DNA of 5,876 bases from Planctomycetota bacterium (GTDB taxonomy: Bacteria; Planctomycetota; Brocadiia; JAJRTI01): the NCBI GenBank assembly GCA_024278415.1, contig JAJRTI010000651.1, forward strand, positions 1-5,876, given 5' to 3'. The translations under genes were made by a program, and so were the position numbers. Below the pieces are notes generated by a model, which had not been told where the DNA came from, ran no database searches, and was given only the letters and a program-made list of their open reading frames with translations. Positions within the stretch are counted from its first letter, which is position 1. Every line of letters starts with the position of its first letter. Positions 1 to 4,889 of this stretch are shown piece by piece.

Positions 1-1
1 C

Positions 2-274
2 AAGACGATACGCTCGGCCTTCAATCTGCTGACCGGCATCGACACCTGCGGCGGATGCGCGGTGCGTCGGCTCGTGCGCGGGGGCGTCACGTCGCTCAAG
101 ATCGTGGGCCGCAACAACCTGACCCCGAAGAAGGTCAAGGACGTGCGGTACCTCAGGGCGCTGGAGCCGCTCATCGACTCGCCGATCGACGACGACGCGT
201 TCGCCGACAAGGCGCGCGCCACGTTCCGCAGTATCTACGGCCACGATTGCGGCCGGCGCTGCTATTACCATTGA
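2..274 (+). CDS. Peptidase U32 family protein, C-terminal fragment (5' end outside the window)
   Basis: The reading frame is open from base 2 to a TGA at 272-274, giving the last 90 residues of a longer protein. Near its start is a CGGC pair of cysteines, followed by GGVTSLKIVGR, the strand-turn typical of U32 'collagenase-like' proteins, where a cysteine-containing segment is followed by G-[VI]-x-S-[LF]-K-I-x-G-R. The tail ends in CGRRCYYH, a second CxxxC pair. U32 proteins are TIM-barrel-like, and several members bind an iron-sulfur cluster through four cysteines and act in tRNA, rRNA or ubiquinone hydroxylation rather than proteolysis. The two Cys pairs here would fit such a cluster, but the rest of the protein is not visible. 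The next gene downstream, on the same strand, looks like a second U32-type protein, so the two are probably partners. The family call is fairly safe; the substrate is unknown. Confidence 0.72.
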   Translation, partial: KTIRSAFNLLTGIDTCGGCAVRRLVRGGVTSLKIVGRNNLTPKKVKDVRYLRALEPLIDSPIDDDAFADKARATFRSIYGHDCGRRCYYH

Positions 275-287
275 AGACTCGAAGATT

Positions 288-387
288 CGGAGGCCACTAA
301 GGCACAAAGACACAAAGGTGCACGAAGGGAATCCGGAACCATTCCCCCTTTGTGTTCCTTAGTGTCTTGGTGCCTTAGTGGCCTCCG
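288..387. repeat. Long imperfect palindrome between the two U32 genes
   Basis: Two 42-nt arms (288-329 and 346-387) are reverse complements at 37 of 42 positions, with a 16-nt centre. The first 18 positions of the arms, starting CGGAGGCCACTAAGGCAC, match perfectly. Inside the arms is a degenerate ACAAAG-type run (GGCACAAAGACACAAAGG). Runs of this kind are a common style of dispersed intergenic repeat in environmental genomes. As RNA it would form a very long hairpin between the two cistrons. It ends 14 nt before the next start codon, so it could uncouple or attenuate expression of the downstream gene. There is no T-run after it that would mark a classical terminator, and no target-site duplication is seen at its edges. 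Confidence 0.88.
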
Positions 388-401
388 CTAGTGCCTTGCC
401 C

Positions 402-1187
402 ATGGAACGAGCCCTACTCATCGCGAAGCCGGACGCGCTCGACTCGGTCGAGGAGGAGTATGACCGTCTGTACTTCGGGTGCGAGTTCTGCGAGCGGCTG
501 ATCCCCAAGGAGGCCCGAGTGGAGCGAGCGCTCGCGGTCGCCGGCGAACGGAACATGGCCTTCACGCTCGTGACGCCCTACGTGACCGACAAGGGCGCGG
601 ACCGGCTCAAGGAGCTGCTGCCGTGGCTTGCCGAGCGCGCGCCGGATGCGGAGGTCGTTGTGAACGACTGGGGGATGCTGCATTTCATCGCGAGCAGCGG
701 CCTGCCGTTCAAGCTCGCGTTGGGCCGGCTGCTGACCAAGCAGAAACGCGGCCCGCGGCTCATGCGGCTCGTGGGCAAGCTGCCGGCCAAGGCGTTCGAG
801 CATTTCAAGCGCTCCAACGTGGACGTGCCCGCGCTGAAAGACTTCGTGCTGTCCAAGGGCGTCGTGCGGTTCGAACTGGACAACTTGCCTCAGGGCATCG
901 TGCGCGACCCGTCCGTGCCGGCCTCGCTGTATTACCCGTACGTGTACGTGTCCACCACCCGGCTTTGCTTGAGCAGCGCGTGCGAGCACCGTACGACATC
1001 GCTGCGCGAGATCGCGCCCTGCGGCCAGGAGTGCCAGCGGTTCACGTTCCACCTGAACCACAAGGACATGCCGGTCGAGCTGCTGCTGCGCGGCAACACG
1101 CAGTTCTACGTGAACGACCAACTTCCCGAAAACCTCGACCCACTCGGCGTGGACCGGCTCGTGTACGAGCCGGATCTCCCGCTTTGA
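402..1187 (+). CDS. U32/UbiV-like protein with a probable 4Fe-4S cysteine set
   Basis: This encodes a 261-residue soluble protein. DRLYFGCEFCERL (residues 21-33) matches the 'YLGEAVCSKR' segment I recall from E. coli UbiV. EVVVNDWGML...LPFKLALGRLL (84-111) corresponds to its 'EASDLGV...LPF' strand. Cysteines are C27, C30, C189, C194, C207 and C211. The C194/C207/C211 spacing (13, then 4) equals that of UbiV C180/C193/C197, and C30 would match C39. UbiV with UbiU performs O2-independent ubiquinone hydroxylation on a 4Fe-4S cluster. Here the partner would be the upstream U32 protein, but the substrate is unknown and this may be a separate subfamily, about 30 residues shorter than UbiV. The ATG at 402 is preferred because the in-frame GTG at 378 lies inside the palindrome arm. 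No Shine-Dalgarno is visible for either. The protein is certainly real; the UbiV relation is inference. Confidence 0.7.
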   Translation: MERALLIAKPDALDSVEEEYDRLYFGCEFCERLIPKEARVERALAVAGERNMAFTLVTPYVTDKGADRLKELLPWLAERAPDAEVVVNDWGMLHFIASSGLPFKLALGRLLTKQKRGPRLMRLVGKLPAKAFEHFKRSNVDVPALKDFVLSKGVVRFELDNLPQGIVRDPSVPASLYYPYVYVSTTRLCLSSACEHRTTSLREIAPCGQECQRFTFHLNHKDMPVELLLRGNTQFYVNDQLPENLDPLGVDRLVYEPDLPL

Positions 1188-1236
1188 GTGTTGGTCATTG
1201 GTCATGGGGCGTAGCTACCGATTGCCATCTCTGCTT

Positions 1237-1251
1237 CGTCCCGCAGGGACG
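1237..1251 (+). repeat. Short hairpin, CGTCCC stem with GCA loop
   Basis: The stem CGTCCC (1237-1242) pairs with GGGACG (1246-1251) across the triloop GCA. It shares its core with the inner hairpins at 1311-1323 and 1358-1370, so it is the third copy of this motif in the island. Confidence 0.8.
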
Positions 1252-1254
1252 ACC

Positions 1255-1424
1255 GAGAATAGCCCAGCGCTTCAGCGCTGGGGAGAGGTCCACCGACACG
1301 TTCGGCCGCAGTCCCGTAGGGACGGCTGAGTCTCGGGCCTCGCCTGGCAGTTCAGCCGTCCCTGCGGGACTGGGCGCCAGCCTTTCTGCTTGCGGACCCA
1401 GCGCTGAAGCGCTGGGCTATTCTC
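1255..1424. repeat. Perfect 28-nt inverted repeat pair, each arm itself a hairpin with ATAG foot
   Basis: Bases 1255-1282 and 1397-1424 are exact reverse complements over 28 nt. Each arm contains a hairpin with 9-nt stem CCCAGCGCT (1263-1271 with 1274-1282, and its mirror at 1397-1415). ATAG lies directly at the 5' foot of the stem: on + at 1259-1262, and on - in the right arm. This resembles a REP doublet in opposite orientation, with ATAG in place of the usual GTAG. The perfect identity of the arms points to recent duplication or to conversion between them. Confidence 0.85.
1309..1372. repeat. Inner inverted pair with GTCCC-NNN-GGGAC hairpins
   Basis: Bases 1309-1328 and 1353-1372 are reverse complements at 19 of 20 positions. 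Each holds a hairpin with a 5-bp GTCCC/GGGAC stem and a 3-nt loop (GTA at 1316-1318; TGC at 1363-1365, which is GCA on the - strand). The single difference lies in the middle loop base and leaves the G-N-A loop form intact. A third hairpin of this type, with a 6-bp CGTCCC stem and GCA loop, lies just outside at 1237-1251. Confidence 0.85.
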
Positions 1425-1427
1425 AAA

Positions 1428-1496
1428 CGTGCCTACGGCACGCTGATCTTTCCGGCGCGGACACTACCGCGCTTGCCGGCCGCTTGCCCTTCGGGC
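1428..1496. repeat. Three further short hairpins on the right side of the island
   Basis: Bases 1428-1442 form CGTGCC/GGCACG with loop TAC (GTA on the - strand). Bases 1452-1479 form a broken stem: CCGGC with GCCGG and GCGG with CCGC, with a 4-nt bulge. Bases 1486-1496 form GCCC/GGGC with loop TTC (GAA on the - strand). Two of the three have a G-N-A loop on the - strand, the same strand orientation as the right-hand inner hairpin. Confidence 0.7.
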
Positions 1497-1591
1497 TTCA
1501 AACCAGTAGCTGCGCCCACAGGTCATTCGTCATTGGGCGGGCTCGCCTGGAGTCATGAGGAAACGAAGGTGAATGCTGAATAGGAGATGAC

Positions 1592-1595
1592 GGAG
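1592..1595 (+). promoter_or_regulatory. Ribosome binding site of pdxB
   Basis: GGAG lies 5 nt before the ATG at 1601, and a second AGGAG at 1582-1586 lies further out. It fixes the start, which also agrees with the start of E. coli PdxB to within two residues. Confidence 0.65.
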
Positions 1596-1600
1596 AATAG

Positions 1601-2746
1601 ATGACAACGCCCCGAATCGTCGCGGACGAGAACATTCCCTACGTGGTCGAAGCCTTCAGCACCATTGGCGAGGTGGCTACCGTCAATGGCCGAACGCTGA
1701 CGCGTGAGATGCTCGCGGAGGCCGACCTGCTCATGGTGCGGTCGGTGACGAAGGTGAACGCCGGCCTGCTCGAGGGCACGCCGGTGCGGTTTGTCGCCAC
1801 GGCCACGATCGGCCTCGACCATCTCGACCTGGACTACCTGGCCGCCAAGGGCATCCCCCATGCGAGCGCGCCGGGTTCGAACGCCAACTCCGTGGGCGAG
1901 TACGTCACGTGTGCGCTGCTGGTGCTGGCGAAGCGCCGCGGGTTGACGCTGGATGGCATGACCGCGGGCGTGGTGGGCGTGGGCAACGTGGGCACGCAGG
2001 TGGTGAAGAAGCTCGAAGCGCTCGGCATGACGGTGCTCAAGAACGACCCGCCGCTCGCGCGCAAGACAGGCGATCCGAGCTACTTGCCCCTTGACGCGCT
2101 GTTCGACGCGGATGTCATCACCGTGCACGTGCCGTTGACCCAGGATGGCGAGGACCCGACGTACCACATGATCGACGCGGGGTTCCTGCCGAAGCTCAAG
2201 CCGGGCGCGATCCTCATCAACTCGTCGCGCGGGAGCGTTGCGGACACGCAGGCGCTGCTCCGTTATCTCGATCGGCGCGGCCGCGGTCCGGTCGTGTTGG
2301 ATGTTTGGGAGGGCGAGCCGGAGATTTCGGCCGATCTGCTGGCCAAGGTGGATTTGGGCTCGCCGCACATCGCGGGGTATTCGTTCGATGGCAAGGTCAA
2401 GGGCTGCCAGATGATTTACAAGGCCGCGTGCGACTTCCTCGGCGTGGACGCGACATGGGATCCCGCGGAGCAACTGCCGGCCCCCGAGCATCCCGCGGTA
2501 GACGTGAGCCGCGTGGGTGGCGGCGATGAAGACATGCTGCGGGAGGCGTGCCTGACCGTGTACGACATCGAAGCGGACGACGCGCGCCTGCGGAAGGTGC
2601 TGGGCATGCCGGAAGGGGAGAGGGGGCCCTACTTTGATCGGCTGCGGAAAGAGTACCCGCGGCGAAGGGAGTTCCCCAACACGAGAGTGGCGGGTGCGAG
2701 CGCCGCGGCCGCGGCAAAGCTAGCCGCGCTGGGGTTCGGGGCCTGA
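1601..2746 (+). CDS. pdxB: Erythronate-4-phosphate dehydrogenase (PdxB)
   Basis: This 381-residue cytoplasmic enzyme oxidises 4-phospho-D-erythronate to 2-oxo-3-hydroxy-4-phosphobutanoate with NAD, the second step of the deoxyxylulose-phosphate-dependent route to pyridoxal phosphate. It matches E. coli PdxB (378 aa) almost collinearly: VADENIPY (7-14), LLMVRSVTKVN (43-53), the NAD-binding GVGNVG (126-131), PGAILINSSRG (201-211), VVLDVWEGEPE (231-241) and SPHIAGYS (254-261). The catalytic residues of this D-2-hydroxyacid dehydrogenase family are R210, E239 and H256, each two higher than the E. coli numbers I recall (R208, E237, H254). Residues from about 290 on are the PdxB-specific C-terminal dimerisation domain, with DDARLRKV and FDRLRKEYPRRREF, which separates it from SerA and other relatives. 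No other B6 gene is nearby, so it is not in a visible pdx operon. A palindrome island lies upstream and a REP hairpin follows the stop. Confidence 0.95.
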   Translation: MTTPRIVADENIPYVVEAFSTIGEVATVNGRTLTREMLAEADLLMVRSVTKVNAGLLEGTPVRFVATATIGLDHLDLDYLAAKGIPHASAPGSNANSVGEYVTCALLVLAKRRGLTLDGMTAGVVGVGNVGTQVVKKLEALGMTVLKNDPPLARKTGDPSYLPLDALFDADVITVHVPLTQDGEDPTYHMIDAGFLPKLKPGAILINSSRGSVADTQALLRYLDRRGRGPVVLDVWEGEPEISADLLAKVDLGSPHIAGYSFDGKVKGCQMIYKAACDFLGVDATWDPAEQLPAPEHPAVDVSRVGGGDEDMLREACLTVYDIEADDARLRKVLGMPEGERGPYFDRLRKEYPRRREFPNTRVAGASAAAAAKLAALGFGA

Positions 2747-2774
2747 GCGTTCTGGGGGGCGGACCGCCTAGTCC

Positions 2775-2804
2775 GGCCGTCTCGCTTCGCTGCGACGGCC
2801 CTAC
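2775..2804 (-). repeat. REP-like hairpin with GTAG foot, between convergent pdxB and reductase
   Basis: On the - strand GTAG (2804-2801) is followed directly by a 7-bp stem GGCCGTC/GACGGCC (2800-2794 with 2781-2775). The stem is closed by an inner part that contains GCGAAGC, a sequence known to form an exceptionally stable DNA mini-hairpin. It lies in the 102-bp gap between two convergent genes, where it may also help end both transcripts. A weak 5-bp hairpin (CGGAC/GTCCG, 2760-2775) abuts it. Confidence 0.72.
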
Positions 2805-2820
2805 TGGCGGGACTCCAAAC

Positions 2821-2843
2821 CCTTTGCGCCTTTGCGTTCCTCC
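2821..2843. repeat. Single arm of a CAAAGG-type dispersed repeat
   Basis: On the - strand this reads as two GCAAAGG-like units (CGCAAAGGCGCAAAGG). It is the same style as the CACAAAG runs in the palindrome at 288-387, but here only one arm is present. It lies immediately before the stop codon of the reductase gene on the other strand. Confidence 0.5.
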
Positions 2844-2848
2844 GCCCC

Positions 2849-3817
2849 TCAGCGATTGTACCTGGGGATCGGCCCGCGGAGGTCTTCCCAGACCGCGTCG
2901 CATTCCTCGGCCGCTCCCTCTGGCAACTCGCCCCGGCAGGCGATGAGATTCTCTTCGAGGTGCTCCATCTTGCTCGCGCCCACGATGACGCACGTCACGT
3001 CCGGCTGGGCGAGGATCCATTGGAGCGACAGTTCGACCATGGTGAGGCCGAATTTTGCCGCGACGTCCTGGAGTTGCATGGTCGCGTCGAAGAGCTTGTC
3101 GTGCCAAAAGCGATCGCGGTACATCTCCTTGGCGGCGAATCGAGTGCCCTCGGTTGGGGGCGCGCCCTTCTTGTGTTTGCCGGTGAGGAGCCCCGCAGCA
3201 AGGGGATTGTAGACCATGACCCCCAAGTTGAATTCGCGGCAGAAGGGGAGCAGCTCTTGGTCGATGCCGCGGGCGATGAGGTTATACATCGGCTGCACGC
3301 TCACGATCGGGGCCAAGTTGCGGTCGTCGCAGATCCACAGGGCTTGGCAGATCTGCCAAGCCGCGTAGTTGGAGATGCCCACGTAGCGCGTCTTGCCCTC
3401 GCGCACGAGTTGGTCCATGGCCGCGAGGCTCTCTTCGAGCGGCGTGTTGTAGTCGGGCTGGTGGAGCTGGTAGAGGTCCACGTAGTCCATGTCGAGCCGA
3501 CGCAGGCTGTCCTCCAGAGCCTGGATGATGTGCTTGCGGGACAGGCCCTTGTCGTTGGGCCCGGGCCCCATGGGGTTGAAAACCTTTGTGGCGACCACGA
3601 CCTCGTCGCGCTTGCCCTTAAGCGCCTTGCCGAGGATCTCCTCGGAGGCGCCGGTCTGATACATATCCGCGGTGTCGTAGAAATTGATGCCCTCGTCGAG
3701 TGCGCGCTGGACCATCTGAATCGACAAGGCCTCGTCGGCTTGGTCGCCGAAGGTCATGGTGCCCATGCAGACTCGCGAAACTTGCAGGCCGGAACAGCCG
3801 AGACTGACATACTCCAT
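2849..3817 (-). CDS. Aldo/keto reductase
   Basis: This encodes a 322-residue cytoplasmic NAD(P)H-dependent oxidoreductase of the aldo/keto reductase superfamily, which reduces aldehydes and ketones in a (beta/alpha)8 barrel. The catalytic tetrad is visible: D48 in NFYDTADMY, Y53, K78 in VATKV and H119 in YQLHQPD. VGISNYAAWQ (146-155) and SVQPMYNL (173-180) are the usual barrel strands. The cofactor-binding end VIVGASKMEHLEEN lies at 277-290. Length is normal for the YdhF/YajO/voltage-channel-beta-like group. The physiological substrate cannot be told from sequence. The ATG at 3817 is supported by AAGGAG six nt upstream and by a sigma-70-like promoter about 45 nt upstream. The gene stands alone, convergent with pdxB and divergent from the M50-like membrane gene. 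Confidence 0.95.
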   Translation of the reverse strand: MEYVSLGCSGLQVSRVCMGTMTFGDQADEALSIQMVQRALDEGINFYDTADMYQTGASEEILGKALKGKRDEVVVATKVFNPMGPGPNDKGLSRKHIIQALEDSLRRLDMDYVDLYQLHQPDYNTPLEESLAAMDQLVREGKTRYVGISNYAAWQICQALWICDDRNLAPIVSVQPMYNLIARGIDQELLPFCREFNLGVMVYNPLAAGLLTGKHKKGAPPTEGTRFAAKEMYRDRFWHDKLFDATMQLQDVAAKFGLTMVELSLQWILAQPDVTCVIVGASKMEHLEENLIACRGELPEGAAEECDAVWEDLRGPIPRYNR

Positions 3818-3823
3818 GATGGG

Positions 3824-3829
3824 CTCCTT
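3824..3829 (-). promoter_or_regulatory. Ribosome binding site of the aldo/keto reductase
   Basis: On the - strand AAGGAG is separated by 6 nt from the ATG at 3817. This is the strongest Shine-Dalgarno in the window. Confidence 0.85.
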
Positions 3830-3861
3830 ACGTAGGTTGTGCCTTTGAGGAGAACGTGCGC

Positions 3862-3890
3862 ATTCTACTGGCGCACCTCAACCTGCGCAA
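3862..3890 (-). promoter_or_regulatory. Predicted sigma-70-type promoter of the aldo/keto reductase
   Basis: On the - strand TTGCGC (3890-3885; 3/6 match to the -35 consensus) is followed, after exactly 17 nt, by TAGAAT (3867-3862; 5/6 match to the -10). Transcription would start near 3855, leaving a leader of about 38 nt with the ribosome site in it. The -35 is weak, so this is a prediction. Confidence 0.5.
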
Positions 3891-3899
3891 GGCGAGCAC

Positions 3900-3926
3900 G
3901 GTAGCCGCATGCGCCAGCATGCGGGC
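3900..3926 (+). repeat. REP hairpin (GGTAGCCG family, copy 1) between divergent promoters
   Basis: GTAG (3901-3904) sits directly at the foot of an 8-bp perfect stem CCGCATGC (3905-3912), with loop GCCA (3913-3916) and return arm to 3924. The same constant frame occurs at 4841-4867 (+) and 4890-4917 (-), with different but still paired stem bases. It lies between the two predicted divergent promoters: 9 nt from the -35 of the reductase and 13 nt from the -35 of the membrane gene. Confidence 0.88.
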
Positions 3927-3939
3927 AAGGCAGCCGCAA

Positions 3940-3968
3940 TTGCCCAGCCGAGCGCGCTGTGGTATAAG
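3940..3968 (+). promoter_or_regulatory. Predicted extended -10 promoter of the M50-like membrane gene
   Basis: TTGCCC (3940-3945; 4/6 match to the -35) is followed by a 17-nt spacer and TATAAG (3963-3968; 5/6 match to the -10), preceded by TG at 3960-3961 to give an extended -10 TGGTATAAG. Transcription would begin near 3975. This rules against the earlier in-frame GTG at 3856 as the translation start. Confidence 0.55.
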
Positions 3969-4003
3969 GCTGATGGCAAGCGAGGTCCATTCGTGTCCTT
4001 TGC

Positions 4004-4007
4004 GGAG
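4004..4007 (+). promoter_or_regulatory. Ribosome binding site deciding the GTG start at 4015
   Basis: GGAG lies 7 nt before GTG 4015, which places the first membrane helix at the very N-terminus. The alternative ATG at 3973 has only AAGG three nt before it and lies at the predicted transcription start. Confidence 0.55.
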
Positions 4008-4014
4008 CGTCGGC

Positions 4015-4845
4015 GTGATTCTCTTGGTCGGTTTCCTGATTTACTGGTACGTCGGAGGCGGCTCGGGGCCGGACGCGTCGACCTACCTCGTGCTCGGCAC
4101 GTGGATGATCGCGGTAGTGCTGCTGGGCTACGCCGCGGAGCGGGTGTGGCTGAAGTACGTCGGGCGAGGGCAGGCGATCTGGCTGCTGTTCCCAGGCGCG
4201 CTGCTGCATCGGCTGAGCCATGCCGCGGCCGCGCTGGTGTTGGGTTGCTCTGTGACGAGCCTGCGCCTCTACACTCCGAGCCGCGACGACGTGGGCTATT
4301 CTGCGCCACCTGCGCGATGGCTGGGTGCGTTCGTGGTCGCGCTCGCACCCATCTTGGCCGGCCTGTTCGTGATTGACTCTGTGCACCAGGCGACGGGCAA
4401 GCCGTTGGAGATTGGAGATTCCGCGCCCATGAAAGTGCTGCCCACGCGCGGAGGCGCCCGGCGTTACGCGCACAAGGCCTGGGAAGCGACGAAGGAAACC
4501 TGGCGGGCGGTCGGGAGCGAGATCGACTTCCACGACTGGCGTTCGTGGGTCTTCCTCTACCTCGTCATCGCCATCACCGTCACGCTCTCTCCCACGCGGC
4601 GCGAGTTGCCCGTGGTGTTGATTGGGATCGTGGCCGCGGCTGTCGCGCTCTTTCTCCTGGAGCACGGGGGCGCAGTCGAGCTGCTGAAACGCGACGAGTG
4701 GGCCGCGAGCATCAAGACGCTCTGGGCCGCGCTCACGTTGGCCGTGCTCGCGGCCGAGGCGTCGTGCGTGGGAGCGCTCGTGGCCGCGGGGCTCTGCCGG
4801 CTGTTCAGAACGAGGTCGGGCGCGGTTTCTGCATCCGGTAGGTAG
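4015..4845 (+). CDS. M50-like integral membrane protein with altered HExxH (HRLSH), probable pseudo-protease
   Basis: This encodes 276 residues with about seven hydrophobic segments (roughly 1-14, 23-44, 54-78, 102-122, 177-196, 198-216, 237-262). LLFPGALLHRLSHAAAALVLGCSVTSLRLYTP (57-88) is the signature of site-2-protease-like membrane proteins, usually PG-x-x-x-H-E-[LF]-[SA]-H-A...G; VGYSAPPARWLGAFVVALAPILAG (93-116) and FLYLVIAITVTLSPTRRE (180-197) are the following family segments. The zinc histidines H65 and H69 are kept, but the catalytic glutamate is R66 (CGG, two base changes from a Glu codon). Peptide cleavage is therefore unlikely unless another residue substitutes. No clear third-ligand NPxxDG motif is seen. 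A soluble loop at about 123-175 separates the two membrane halves. GTG 4015 is chosen over GTG 3856 and ATG 3973 because of the ribosome site and promoter. The stop TAG lies inside a REP hairpin. A non-proteolytic role such as binding a membrane partner is inference. Confidence 0.72.
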   Translation: MILLVGFLIYWYVGGGSGPDASTYLVLGTWMIAVVLLGYAAERVWLKYVGRGQAIWLLFPGALLHRLSHAAAALVLGCSVTSLRLYTPSRDDVGYSAPPARWLGAFVVALAPILAGLFVIDSVHQATGKPLEIGDSAPMKVLPTRGGARRYAHKAWEATKETWRAVGSEIDFHDWRSWVFLYLVIAITVTLSPTRRELPVVLIGIVAAAVALFLLEHGGAVELLKRDEWAASIKTLWAALTLAVLAAEASCVGALVAAGLCRLFRTRSGAVSASGR

Positions 4846-4867
4846 CCGCATTCGCCAGAATGCGGGC
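4841..4867 (+). repeat. REP hairpin (GGTAGCCG family, copy 2)
   Basis: GTAG (4842-4845) is followed by stem CCGCATTC (4846-4853), loop GCCA and return arm to 4865. It differs from copy 1 at two positions only, and both changes are in one base pair (G-C to T-A). The TAG of GTAG is the stop codon of the M50-like gene. With copy 3 it forms a head-to-head doublet (4841-4917) between two convergent genes, the arrangement called a REPIN, which can also act as a two-way transcription stop. No T-tract follows. Confidence 0.88.
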
Positions 4868-4889
4868 GATCTGTGAGCTGCCCGCTAGT

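Larger units (their letters stand above)
1207..1518. repeat. Nested palindrome island, possible non-coding mobile element
   Basis: This gene-free stretch is organised around a centre near 1340. From the outside in it holds a 12-nt inverted pair (1207-1218 with 1506-1517, 11/12 matching, GGGCG[T/C]AGCTAC), a perfect 28-nt inverted pair (1255-1282 with 1397-1424), and a 20-nt inverted pair (1309-1328 with 1353-1372, 19/20). The gaps between the second and third pairs are 26 and 24 nt, so the symmetry is close. Small hairpins lie at 1237-1251, 1428-1442, 1452-1479 and 1486-1496. No open frame inside it looks like a protein. The likely explanation is a MITE- or REP-derived cluster; a structured RNA is an alternative. 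Confidence 0.75.
1193..1539. repeat. Imperfect direct repeats flanking the palindrome island
   Basis: Bases 1193-1211 (GGTCATTGGTCATGGGGCG) and 1521-1539 (GGTCATTCGTCATTGGGCG) are direct repeats matching at 17 of 19 positions. They bracket the palindrome island that fills most of the gap between the U32-like gene and pdxB. They could be a duplicated insertion target, but at 19 nt with internal GTCATT reiteration they are more simply a dispersed repeat of their own. Bases 1540-1591 show nothing recognisable apart from purine-rich leader sequence before pdxB. Confidence 0.6.

Noticed and set aside
378..401. Earlier GTG start of the UbiV-like gene
   Set aside because: It lies inside the right arm of the palindrome, has no ribosome site, and the eight added residues are repeat sequence.
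1193..1539. Target-site duplication proven by the 19-nt direct repeats
   Set aside because: The repeats are imperfect, overlap the terminal inverted repeat by 5 nt on the left, and contain internal GTCATT repetition, so they may be a separate dispersed repeat.
479..1558. Open frame of 359 codons on + overlapping the UbiV-like gene and the island
   Set aside because: It is a shadow in another frame of a high-GC gene, rich in Arg, Ala and Gly, and runs through palindromes. It has no recognisable domain.
2960..3835. Long + strand frame opposite the aldo/keto reductase
   Set aside because: It is an antisense shadow. The - strand carries the complete catalytic tetrad and a good ribosome site.
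3856..4014. N-terminal extension of the M50-like protein from GTG 3856
   Set aside because: It would translate a REP hairpin and lies upstream of the predicted promoter. GTG 4015 has a GGAG at good spacing and starts at the first membrane helix.
3865..4851. Long - strand frame opposite the M50-like gene
   Set aside because: It is compositionally a shadow (Arg/His/Pro rich) with no ribosome site or domain. The + frame has membrane helices and a family motif.
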